A DNA stretch of 9,223 nucleotides, from the NCBI RefSeq assembly GCF_024708915.1, contig NZ_JANJXQ010000013.1, positions 1 to 9,223 on the forward strand, read 5' to 3'. Origin of the DNA: Thiobacillus sp. (GTDB taxonomy: Bacteria; Pseudomonadota; Gammaproteobacteria; Burkholderiales; Thiobacillaceae). Position 1 is the stretch's first letter. Each line of letters opens with the position of its first letter. Positions 1 to 6,086 of this stretch are shown one piece after another. The translations under genes and the position numbers were made by a program. The notes beneath the pieces were generated by a model. That model searched no databases and was not told where the DNA came from. It saw only the letters and a list, made by a program, of their open reading frames with translations.

Positions 1-1
1 A

Positions 2-368
2 GGGACCGACCTGGCTTCGACGTGGGTTGCAAAGCAGCGTAGGGCATACCGAGGGTCAGAGCACCTCGTAAATCCAACTGAAAAACTTTAGTCGCAAACG
101 ACGAAAACTACGCCCTGGCCGCTTAAGGTCCAGGACTCACACCAGTCTGTTCATGGGCTGGGCCGGGTCAAACCGGCAGTGAGTTAATTCACATGAAATC
201 GTGCTCATCCGGGTCGCTTGGATGAGTGCCAAATCCAAGGCGACTCGGCAAAATCCAGCCTGTTCGGCGGGCGTGATCAAGCTTAAAGCTTAAAAACACC
301 GGACTAAGTATGTAGAACTGCCTGTAGAGAGCTTGCGGACGCGGGTTCGATTCCCGCCGGTTCCACCA
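2..368 (+). ncRNA. ssrA: tmRNA (transfer-messenger RNA), complete
   Basis: tmRNA rescues ribosomes stalled on messages without a stop codon and tags the nascent peptide for proteolysis. The acceptor stem closes between GGGACCG (2-8) and CGGTTCC (358-364), one G-T pair included, followed by A365 and an encoded CCA (366-368). The T arm is GCGGG (341-345), loop, CCCGC (353-357). The tag frame resumes at GCA (94-96) and ends with TAA (124-126), giving ANDENYALAA, the degradation tag common in beta- and gammaproteobacteria. The segment before the tag (GCACCTCGTAAATCCAACTG) is typical of one-piece tmRNAs. The gene is uninterrupted, so whatever integrated at its 3' end restored the sequence. Its promoter lies left of the window. 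I read this directly from the sequence with high certainty. Confidence 0.97.
341..368 (+). other. Probable island attachment site (attL) in the ssrA 3' end
   Basis: The T-arm and CCA end of tmRNA genes are a well-known target of P4-type tyrosine recombinases, which rebuild the gene end on integration. The support here is positional: a DUF4102-type integrase remnant in the same orientation begins 170 bp downstream, with integrase-arm-like repeats between. The exact core cannot be delimited, because no second copy of this 28-bp end was found in the window. Confidence 0.5.
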
Positions 369-390
369 TTTCATGTTCCAAAGAAGTCCG

Positions 391-434
391 AAAAAGGCCG
401 AAATCCTAAATAAAACAAGGATTTCGGCCTTTTT
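391..434 (+). terminator. Rho-independent terminator of ssrA
   Basis: A perfect 17-bp inverted repeat: the left arm AAAAAGGCCGAAATCCT (391-407) pairs with AGGATTTCGGCCTTTTT (418-434) around a 10-nt A-rich loop. The right arm ends in a T tract, as expected for intrinsic termination of tmRNA. Because the arms are A-rich and T-rich at their outer ends, it could also terminate transcription arriving from the minus strand. Confidence 0.9.
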
Positions 435-447
435 CATTTCCGATGGC

Positions 448-540
448 ATGCAGTAACATCCATTGAAGTCCGGCGGTTTATGCAGCAACTTTCGCAGTAA
501 CAGCACTTTTCCTGTTACAGCATTCCGGGAGTTACTGCAT
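448..540. repeat. Cluster of GCAGTAAC repeats, candidate integrase arm sites
   Basis: The 8-mer GCAGTAAC occurs at 450-457 and 494-501 on + and inverted (GTTACTGC) at 531-538. A related CTGTTACAG lies at 512-520. The outermost copies extend to a perfect 10-bp inverted pair: ATGCAGTAAC (448-457) and GTTACTGCAT (531-540). Inside it, GTAACAG (497-503) and CTGTTAC (512-518) form a 7-bp hairpin with an 8-nt loop. The last copy covers the integrase start codon and its ribosome-site spacer. The placement between att core and int fits arm-type sites that could also repress int. The repeats are seen; the function is inferred. Confidence 0.55.
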
Positions 541-799
541 GACAAAGGATCTCATCAAGTCGGATCCCACCATCAAGGCGACCAAACCCCAAGCGGCCCC
601 CTATCGCCTTTCTGACGGCAGCGGGCTTTATTTGCTTGTCCGCCCCGATGGGAAAAAGTGGTGACGGCTCGACTACACCCACGAAGGCAAACGCAAGACC
701 CTTTCCCTGGGGACCTATCCCGCGCTGGCGCGGACCAAGGCCGCCAAGGAACGCGAACTGGTATCGCGTCGAGGTACGCTGCGAAATCAGCGAAATTAG
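539..799 (+). pseudogene. Tyrosine-recombinase integrase, N-terminal remnant with in-frame stop
   Basis: This is the start of a P4-type site-specific integrase, the enzyme that would excise and insert the island. Reading from ATG 539, preceded by GGGAG (527-531) at 7-nt spacing, gives MTKDLIKSDPTIKATKPQ, then YRLSDGSGLYLLVRPDGKKW, a TGA stop (662-664), and RLDYTHEGKRKTLSLGTYPA. This is the standard DUF4102 arm-binding layout (SDG.GL.L.V.P.G.K.W..RY...GK...L.LG.YP). The TGA sits where the family usually has a second aromatic residue, so a TGG to TGA change is the simplest explanation. Similarity stops near codon 75, and the frame ends at TAG 797-799. The core-binding and catalytic domains (R...H-R-H...Y) are absent, so the gene cannot make an active recombinase. 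Intact family members have about 400 residues. Confidence 0.85.
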
Positions 800-851
800 T
801 GCTGTGGCAATGACTTGCCCGTGATGCCTTTCGGCGAAATGAGCGAAATCA
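781..851 (+). repeat. Two pairs of tandem GCGAAATNA 9-mers
   Basis: GCGAAATCA (781-789) is directly followed by GCGAAATTA (790-798). A second tandem pair, GCGAAATGA (834-842) and GCGAAATCA (843-851), lies 53 bp further on. The two 18-bp blocks differ at only two positions. They sit exactly where integrase similarity ends, so they may mark a deletion junction or be leftover protein-binding sites. No function can be assigned. Confidence 0.6.
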
Positions 852-868
852 GGTGCCGACACAGTTAC

Positions 869-920
869 TTGTCGCCTGTTATGGCAATAATTGCGACAAA
901 CAATACCGTTTGTGCGACAA
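869..920 (+). promoter_or_regulatory. Candidate toxin-antitoxin operator (GCGACAA repeats)
   Basis: Upstream of the antitoxin, GCGACAA occurs at 893-899 and 914-920, exactly 21 bp apart (two helical turns), and inverted as TTGTCGC at 869-875. A 6-bp inverted repeat, ACAAAC (896-901) and GTTTGT (908-913), lies between the two direct copies. ParD-like antitoxins have a ribbon-helix-helix fold and repress their own promoter at such short repeats, so an autoregulatory operator is a reasonable inference. I could not fix a convincing -35/-10 pair. Confidence 0.45.
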
Positions 921-951
921 TATCTCCATCCAGTCGAGCTGGGAGGTTTCC

Positions 952-1221
952 ATGTCCGAACGCATCAATGCCCGTCTATCCAAGCCCTTGGCCGAGTTCG
1001 TGGATCGAATGGTCGGCGAGACGGGTCTTTACGAAACGCCAAGCGAGTACGTCCGCGACCTGATCCGCCGCGACATGGAGCGGCGCGATGGTCAGTTCGT
1101 GCAGCACGCCATCCTTGCCGGTTACCGCGACTTGGCTGCGGGTCGTGTCTTCGCGTCTAGCGGCGACTTCAAGGCCGACATGGCAGCACTCGACCGCAAG
1201 GAAGCCGATGGCTGGCAATGA
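952..1221 (+). CDS. ParD-type ribbon-helix-helix antitoxin
   Basis: This 89-residue protein is the probable antitoxin of a type II module. The N-terminal part (about 1-45), MSERINARLSKPLAEFVDRM followed by ETPSEYVRDLIRRDMERRD, matches the ParD pattern: a short DNA-contacting beta strand, then two helices, with the characteristic pSEYVRdLIRrd motif. The C-terminal half (about 46-89) is the flexible, charged segment that normally wraps the toxin. ATG 952 is chosen over the longer upstream frame because GGGAGG (941-946) precedes it at 5-nt spacing and the family begins here. The stop codon lies inside the next gene (14-nt overlap), so the two are translationally coupled. It probably represses its own promoter through the GCGACAA repeats just upstream. 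The subfamily name is inferred from motifs. Confidence 0.85.
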   Translation: MSERINARLSKPLAEFVDRMVGETGLYETPSEYVRDLIRRDMERRDGQFVQHAILAGYRDLAAGRVFASSGDFKADMAALDRKEADGWQ

Positions 1222-1576
1222 CGTACCTTCGCCCGCCACGTTCTTCCTGACCCGAACTGCGGCGCTGGATTTGCGCCGTATCCACACGCGGTCACGCCAC
1301 GAATGGGGCGATACCGTTGCCGACCGCTACCTCGCCGACCTGTACGCGGCGATGGGTAACGCTGCAGCCAGTCCGGAGAAGGGCCGCCTTCGGCAATACC
1401 GCTCGACTTCGTTTCTGATGGTTCCGGCGCGGCAGCATTTCGTCATCTATGACCTCGTGCCGCGAGGCATCGCCGTGCTGACGGTTCAGCATCAGGTGCG
1501 CGACATCGAAACCCTGATCACCGAACTGACCCCAGCCTTCCACGCCGAAGTCGAGCGGCTGAAGCGGAAAGCCTGA
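1208..1576 (+). CDS. ParE/RelE-family toxin
   Basis: This 122-residue protein is the partner toxin. The sequence FLTRTAALDLRRIHTRSRHEWG (residues 13-34) with ADRYLADLYAAM (38-49) is the typical ParE start: beta strand, then a helical hairpin with E/D-W-G. KGRLRQYRSTSFLMVPARQHFVIYDLV (58-84) is the central sheet (GR.R.....R......HFV.Y), and IAVLTVQHQVRDIE (88-101) matches the closing 'I.VL.V.H...D' strand. Known ParE proteins poison DNA gyrase and RelE proteins cleave ribosome-bound mRNA. The catalytic RelE residues are not obvious, so ParE-like is preferred. The start ATG lies inside the antitoxin gene, with no separate strong ribosome site, as expected for coupled translation. The C-terminal tail (HAEVERLKRKA) is longer than usual. 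No U-rich terminator follows; only a 5-bp hairpin is seen near 1585-1600. Confidence 0.82.
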   Translation: MAGNDVPSPATFFLTRTAALDLRRIHTRSRHEWGDTVADRYLADLYAAMGNAAASPEKGRLRQYRSTSFLMVPARQHFVIYDLVPRGIAVLTVQHQVRDIETLITELTPAFHAEVERLKRKA

Positions 1577-1774
1577 TCGCAACCTGCCGAGCATCCGGCA
1601 AGTCACCCCGTACGTCGACTTACCCGTAATCTTGCACACGCCCGCTGCATTACTATTCAATTGACAGAGACGGTATTGAACCGCTCAATCGTCCGCCACG
1701 ATATTTCCGCTTCGCCAGCCGATACAGCGCGGGAAGGTCCGGCAAAATCGATTCCGTCGGGCCGGGCCGATGGT

Positions 1775-2635
1775 TTACAGGGGTTTTTTTTCGCTCGCGA
1801 TGGGTGCCGCCCGCCAGGCGACATAGATGCCGACGAGGACCGCGCTCATGCCGACGATCTGGATAGAGGTCAGCGATTCGTCGAGGAACAGCCACGCGAA
1901 CACAGCGGCGGCGACCGGCGCGGTGAGCAGCGCGACCGAAGAAAAGCTCGTCGGCAGGTGGGCCAGGCCCCAGACGATCAAGCCCTGGCCAAGACCCTGA
2001 GAGATGACGCCGAGCGCGATCATCAGCCCCCACCCGCGCGGCGTCTGGGGGATCAATGAGTGGCCGCTGGCCAGCGTGACCAGCACCAGTATCGGCGCTG
2101 CAATCAGACAAGTCCACAGGTTGATCTCGGTACTCGATAACCGTCCACGCAACCGGCTCGCACCGATAATATAACCGGCGTAAAGGATGCCCGCGAGCAC
2201 ACCCAGGCCATCGCCAATCAGGTGTTCGGTGCCGATATCGAGGCTTTGCCAGGCCACCAGTACCCCGCCGACGAGGGCAATCGCCACGCCAAACCCGAAA
2301 TTCCGGGTGACACGGGTGCCGAACAGCAGCCAGCCGCCGATGACGACATAAATGGGTTGTGCATTGACAAACAGCATTGAGTTGGCCGCCGCCGTACGCT
2401 CGATAGAGGCGTGCAACGACACCAGATCAGCGGCGAACAACAGGCCACAGAGCAACAGCAGCGGGACATGTTTCCCGGATGGGGGTCGTACCCCGGTCTT
2501 TGGCCTCGACAACCAGAACCAGAACGCGAATACCGGCAACGCCCAGATCATCCGGTGGGCTGCCGATGCTACCGAAGTCAGCTCGCTGAGTCGAACAAAA
2601 ACCGGATTGGTTGCTACCGCCACGGCACCCAGCAC
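1775..2635 (-). CDS. EamA-family (DMT superfamily) membrane transporter
   Basis: This is an inner-membrane carrier of the drug/metabolite transporter superfamily, about 286 residues with about ten hydrophobic segments in two EamA repeats. The first repeat covers about 1-130 and contains SLHASIERTAAANSMLFVNA and QPIYVVIGGWLLFGTRVT; the second covers about 145-275 and ends with SVALLTAPVAAAVFAWLFLD then ESLT. These 'P....l...l.f.E' blocks are the family signature. The substrate cannot be told; relatives export amino acids or other metabolites. The GTG start (2633-2635) falls inside the first membrane segment. The reading frame stays open upstream with plausible family sequence (IDLTRFAPLAVV), and a GGGGAG ribosome site (2676-2681) points to an ATA codon at 2666-2668, so the true protein may be 297 residues. 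A run of eight T on + (1784-1791) is the Lys-Lys end of the gene. Confidence 0.85.
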   Translation of the reverse strand: MLGAVAVATNPVFVRLSELTSVASAAHRMIWALPVFAFWFWLSRPKTGVRPPSGKHVPLLLLCGLLFAADLVSLHASIERTAAANSMLFVNAQPIYVVIGGWLLFGTRVTRNFGFGVAIALVGGVLVAWQSLDIGTEHLIGDGLGVLAGILYAGYIIGASRLRGRLSSTEINLWTCLIAAPILVLVTLASGHSLIPQTPRGWGLMIALGVISQGLGQGLIVWGLAHLPTSFSSVALLTAPVAAAVFAWLFLDESLTSIQIVGMSAVLVGIYVAWRAAPIASEKKPL

Positions 2636-2665
2636 GACGGCCAGCGGTGCGAATCGAGTAAGGTC

Positions 2666-2681
2666 TATGAGAGTGCTCCCC
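2666..2681 (-). promoter_or_regulatory. Ribosome binding site pointing to an ATA codon upstream of the transporter start
   Basis: On the minus strand GGGGAG (complement of 2676-2681) is followed after 7 nt by ATA (complement of 2666-2668), in frame with the transporter and 11 codons before the first legal start (GTG, 2633-2635). An ancestral ATG mutated to ATA, or rare ATA initiation, would explain it. Confidence 0.4.
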
Positions 2682-2727
2682 AGCCGGGTAGAAACAGGCC
2701 ATCATCTGGTCCGCGTGCGTGAGGTGA

Positions 2728-2905
2728 TCATATCATCGGCAAGATGCCGCACATCAGCACGGTGGGGCTTTTGCGAAGATCGTCGAATCTCGCATCGACG
2801 ATGTCCTGCGCACCCTCGATGATCATTGGGCGGTGGGGCAGCCGGATATCGGTCAATGGCCCTTGATCAAGCCGTCGCCAAGATCTTGGCCGGCCATGTC
2901 CGGCC
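2728..2905 (+). other. Unassigned open stretch between the transporter and chrA
   Basis: Between the two minus-strand genes a + frame, open from just after a TGA at 2725-2727, reads GGAFAKIVESRIDDVLRTLD then DHWAVGQPDIGQWPLIK. It has protein-like composition but no ribosome site or recognisable ATG, and it runs on into chrA antisense. I do not recognise the family. It may be a relic of a lost gene or chance. The stretch also holds the 14-bp palindrome GCCAAGATCTTGGC (2877-2890) and the inverted repeat GCCGG/CCGGC (2889-2904) just beyond the chrA stop, without a T tract. Confidence 0.25.
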
Positions 2906-4109
2906 TCACGGAAGCCCACTCAATAACCCGCCCGCGACACCGCTGCCTACCACGACCAGCCACGGCGGCAGCTTCCAGAACATCAGGGCGACCAGCGCGA
3001 CCAGGGCCAGACCGAAATCTTGCGGCGCGTGAATTGCGCTCGTCCATACAGGTTGATACAGGGCTGCCAGCAGCAGGCCCACCACGGCCGCTGATGCCCG
3101 ACAACGCAGCTTGCGCCCGGACATTGCGACGCAGGCGCTCCCAAAACGGCAGGGCACCCGCGACCAGCAGGAAAGAGGGGGCGAAGATCGCCAACAGGCA
3201 GATCATGCCCCCCAGCCAGCCGGAAGGCGTTTCGTTCATCGAAGCGCCGAGAAACGCCGCGAAGGTGAACAGGGGGCCAGGAACGGCCTGCGCCGCGCCG
3301 TAGCCCGCCAGAAAGAATTCGTTGTCGACCCAGCCGGGGGGTACGACCTCGGCTTGCAGCAGGGGTAGCACGACATGCCCTCCGCCAAATACCAGCGACC
3401 CGGCTCGGTAGAAAGCATCGACCATGGCGAGTGTCTGCCCCGGAAACAGTGCAGTCAGCAGCGGCAGCCCCATCAGCAGGGTAAAAAACAGCGCCAGCCA
3501 AAGCAAGCCGGCACGACGCCTCATCGCAATGGGCAATGGGTCATGGGCTGCCCCCTGCTGAGGCTTGAACAGCAAGAGGCCGATGATCGCAGCAATCACG
3601 ATGACTCCCACCTGCCCCCATGCGGACGGCAGCAGAAGAACGAAGCAGGCCGCCGCCGCCATTATGGTGACGCGCGGTGCATCCGGGCAGAGATTGCGGG
3701 CCATCCCCCATAGCGCCTGCGCGACCACCGCCACGGCCACCACTTTCAAACCGTGCAGCACGCCAGCCGGGATGACATCCCCGTAACTGGCCATACCCTG
3801 TGCAAACAGAATCAGGGCTATCGCGGACGGCAGAGTGAAGCCCGCCCATGCGGCCAGTGCGCCGGCGTAGCCGGATCGGGACAGTCCGAGTGCGATTCCG
3901 ACCTGGCTGCTCGCTGGTCCCGGCAAGAACTGGCAAAGGGCGACCAGGTCTGCATAGCTGCGTTCGGTCAGCCACTGCCGCCGCGTCACGAATTCATCGC
4001 GGAAATAGCCCAGGTGGGCGACCGGGCCTCCGAAGGAGGTCAGGCCCAAACGGAGAAAAACCAGAAAGACCACCCACGGGCTGCGATCCGCTTTTGCGGT
4101 ATCGGTCAT
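2906..4109 (-). pseudogene. chrA: Chromate transporter ChrA (CHR family), frameshifted near its 3' end
   Basis: ChrA exports chromate from the cytoplasm, giving chromate resistance. Both CHR halves are recognisable. The N-terminal half has LRLGLTSFGGPVAHLGYFRD (residues 19-38) and CQFLPGPASSQVG (59-71). The second half has GSLVFGGGHVVLPLLQAEVV (237-256) and AAQAVPGPLFTFAAFLG (272-288). After residue about 340 (near 3090) the frame turns to non-membrane sequence (GRGGPAAGSPVSTCMDERNS). The expected hydrophobic C-terminus, AAVVGLLLAALYQPVWTSAI onward to FWKLPPWLVVVGSGVAGG, continues in another frame to a stop at 2906. A 2-nt loss (GC) in ATCAGC(GC)GGCCGTG, or an equivalent +1 change, explains it. 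Unrepaired, the last two membrane segments are lost and about 78 unrelated residues are added (stop at 2853). The repaired length, about 401 residues, is normal for ChrA. ATG 4107-4109 (MTDTAKADRS) is preferred; a GTG at 4158-4160 would add 17 residues. A sequencing error cannot be excluded. Confidence 0.85.
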
Positions 4110-4152
4110 GTGCTCACGTTTGGTTCTGTCCGATGCCTTGGGTGAGCGGGGC

Positions 4153-4175
4153 TCATTCACACTGCTTCATTCACA
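4153..4175 (-). repeat. 9-bp direct repeat upstream of chrA
   Basis: TCATTCACA occurs at 4153-4161 and 4167-4175 (TGTGAATGA on the coding strand), a 14-bp period, 44-66 bp upstream of the preferred chrA start. It could be a regulator site, but there is no independent support. No chrB regulator gene is visible nearby. Confidence 0.3.
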
Positions 4176-4278
4176 ACGAAAGGAATCGCTTCTCTGACTC
4201 TATGGTGAAACAGGCAAATACGGCTTTACAGCCCCGACTCGCCCAGTCCACCGTCTATTTATTTACTGTCCGGCATTC

Positions 4279-4503
4279 ATGCCAGCGGCGATGCGCTCCG
4301 GCAATTCGGCAGGGTGTGCGCCGCCCCCTGCCACAAAACTGCATTGGCGAACCGCCATCGTCGACCTGCTGAAGCGCCTCGACATCGACAGCAGCTTCAC
4401 AGCGCACAAGGAGCTGGCCACCGAACGGGGTTGTCCCGCCGAGCTGATTGAACGGCGACGACAATCCGCTCGGCGACATCGTGCGGATACCTTCCGCCGC
4501 TAA
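4279..4503 (+). pseudogene. Fragment of a DUF3597-like protein
   Basis: The 74-residue frame contains TKLHWRTAIVDLLKRLDIDS then SFTAHKELATERGCPAEL (4333-4446). This closely resembles the conserved core of DUF3597 proteins (KLDWR.SIVDLMK.L..DSSL.ARKELA.ELGY), a family of unknown function with a helical C-terminal domain. The preceding Ala/Pro-rich 18 residues could be the end of the usual linker, but the N-terminal part of the family is missing. After the core the expected 'MN.WLHK.VM..LA.NGGKVP' segment is replaced by an Arg-rich run ([17 protein letters not shown]), so the gene is broken at both ends. Its end meets the convergent catalase stop (4500-4502). The assignment rests on recall of the family pattern. 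Confidence 0.6.
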
Positions 4504-5990
4504 CCTTCCACCCTGCCCTCGGCGGGTTTGCCGCCACGCCCGGCCCTGACCTTCTGCTCGATCCTGGCGCCGACATCCGGGTCGATGGACTTCCAATAGT
4601 CGAAAGCGCGTTCGAGTACCGGTGAGCGGACCCCGCCGAGCAAGCTGCCGGCCACCTGGTCGACCAGCGCCGCGCGCTGGGCGTCGTTGAACACCTTGCG
4701 GACCAGATTCCCGGGCTGGGTGAAGTCGTCGTCTTCGGCGCGCAGGGTGTAGGCGCTGCGGACCATCTCGCCGTCCGCTTCCCAGCCGTCTGCGACGGGA
4801 CCGGTTTCATCCGCCCAGGGCCGGCCACCGCTGTTGGGCACGTAGGTGGGTGCGTTGCCGCTGTGGGTGTAGGTCATCTGGCCGTCGAACTGATAGGTGT
4901 TCACCGGCACCTTGGGCTGGTTGACCGGAAGCTGGTGAAAGTTGGTTCCGATGCGGTTGCGCTGGGCGTCGTTGTAGGCGAAGGCCCGGCCCAGCAGCAT
5001 CTTGTCTGGCGACAATCCGATACCCGGTACCGTGTTCCCCGGCGAGAAGGCGGCCTGCTCGATCTGGGCGAAGAAATTCTCCGGGTTGCGGTTCAAGGTC
5101 ATCGTGCCGACGCGGATCAGCGGATAGTCCTGGTGCGGCCAGGTCTTGGTCAGGTCGAAGGGGTTGATCCGGTAGGTCTTCGCGTCGGCATAGGGCATGA
5201 TCTGAACCGAGAGTATCCACTGTGGATGCTCGCCACGGGCGATGGCCTCGAACAGGTCGCGGCGGTGGAAGTCGGCGTCGATACCCGCCATGGTGGCGGC
5301 CTCGGCGTTGGTGAAGAACGCCATGCCCTGCTGGGTGTGAAAATGGTATTTCACCCAGAACCGCTCGCCCTTGGCGTTGACCCACATGTAGGTGTGGGAA
5401 CCGTAGCCGTTCATCTGCCGCCAAGTGCGCGGCAGGCCGCGCTCACCCATCAGATAGGTCACCTGGTGCGCGGTCTCCGGGTTGCCGGTCCAGAAATCCC
5501 ACTGCATGTGGTTATCACGCAAGCCGGAGTCGGCAAGCCGTTTCTGGCTGCGGATGAAGTGCGGAAACTTCATCGGATCGCGCACGAAAAACACCGGCGT
5601 GTTGTTGCCCACAAGGTCGTAATTACCTTCGCTCGTGTAGAACTTCAGCGAAAAACCGCGCACGTCGCGCCAGGTGTCCGGGCTGCCCGCCTCGCCGGCC
5701 ACGGTGGAGAAACGCGCCAGCATCTCGGTCGAGGTGCCCTGCTGGAACAGCGCCGCCCGGGTATAGGCCGAGACGTCATCGGTTGTTTCGAACACGCCGA
5801 ACGCGCCCGAGCCCTTGGCATGGGGTTGACGCTCGGGAACTTTCTCCCGGTTGAAATGCGCCATCTGCTCGAGGAAATGCACGTCGTGCAGGAGAATGGG
5901 GCCGTCAGGGCCGACCGTCAGGGAATTACGGTCGCTCAGCGCCGGTGCGCCAGTGCTCATCGTCGAGCCGGTGGTCTTGGAATCTGCCAT
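4500..5990 (-). CDS. Haem catalase, small-subunit (clade 3) type
   Basis: This cytoplasmic enzyme splits hydrogen peroxide into water and oxygen. It has 496 residues, the usual length of small-subunit catalases. The distal haem-side motif [18 protein letters not shown] (51-68) carries the catalytic His57; [14 protein letters not shown] (125-138) carries Asn129; the proximal motif [20 protein letters not shown] (334-353) supplies the haem ligand Tyr339 and Arg335. [20 protein letters not shown] (93-112) is also canonical. There is no signal peptide. The start [10 protein letters not shown] is preferred over the 60-codon-longer frame because GAGGAG (complement of 5999-6004) precedes it at 8-nt spacing and the extra residues are antisense to another gene's tail. 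The C-terminal tail ([15 protein letters not shown]) is short and basic. All key residues are intact. It has its own leader with overlapping inverted repeats; OxyR control is common in relatives but no site was proven. No clear terminator is seen. Confidence 0.95.
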   Translation of the reverse strand: MADSKTTGSTMSTGAPALSDRNSLTVGPDGPILLHDVHFLEQMAHFNREKVPERQPHAKGSGAFGVFETTDDVSAYTRAALFQQGTSTEMLARFSTVAGEAGSPDTWRDVRGFSLKFYTSEGNYDLVGNNTPVFFVRDPMKFPHFIRSQKRLADSGLRDNHMQWDFWTGNPETAHQVTYLMGERGLPRTWRQMNGYGSHTYMWVNAKGERFWVKYHFHTQQGMAFFTNAEAATMAGIDADFHRRDLFEAIARGEHPQWILSVQIMPYADAKTYRINPFDLTKTWPHQDYPLIRVGTMTLNRNPENFFAQIEQAAFSPGNTVPGIGLSPDKMLLGRAFAYNDAQRNRIGTNFHQLPVNQPKVPVNTYQFDGQMTYTHSGNAPTYVPNSGGRPWADETGPVADGWEADGEMVRSAYTLRAEDDDFTQPGNLVRKVFNDAQRAALVDQVAGSLLGGVRSPVLERAFDYWKSIDPDVGARIEQKVRAGRGGKPAEGRVEG

Positions 5991-6023
5991 AGTCGGTACT
6001 CCTCTCTGTAAACAAATTTCGAG

Positions 6024-6071
6024 CCCCAGCCAGCGACTATCGTGCTTCAAAGGCTGGGGGCCACCTTTGAA
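6024..6071. repeat. Two overlapping inverted repeats in the catalase leader
   Basis: CCCCAGCC (6024-6031) pairs perfectly with GGCTGGGG (6052-6059). TTCAAAGG (6046-6053) pairs perfectly with CCTTTGAA (6064-6071). The arms overlap by two bases (6052-6053), so as RNA the two 8-bp stems exclude each other. They lie 34-81 bp upstream of the catalase start. They could be a transcription-factor operator or alternative leader structures; neither is proven. Confidence 0.5.
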
Positions 6072-6086
6072 ATACTCCTCCCTTAT

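Noticed and set aside
189..545. 118-codon open frame on - containing WNRRESNPRPQALYR
   Set aside because: It is antisense to the tmRNA T arm and terminator. RRESNPRP-type peptides are a well-known false protein from RNA-gene 3' ends.
1748..1755. TCGATTCC resembling the ssrA T-loop, a possible attR
   Set aside because: Only 8 bp match the ssrA 3' end; the following bases (GTCGGGCC) do not rebuild CCCGCCGG...CCA, so chance is likelier.
1751..1791. G/C-rich inverted sequence followed by eight T, as a terminator for the toxin gene
   Set aside because: The best stem has only 4 bp, is about 17 nt from the T run, and the run is the Lys-Lys coding end of the minus-strand transporter.
1653..2117. 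154-codon open frame on - overlapping the transporter
   Set aside because: It is out of frame with the EamA gene, Arg/Pro-rich and without a ribosome site or recognisable motif.
4863..6011. 382-codon open frame on +
   Set aside because: It is the antisense shadow of the catalase, a product of high G+C codon bias, with no family-like sequence.
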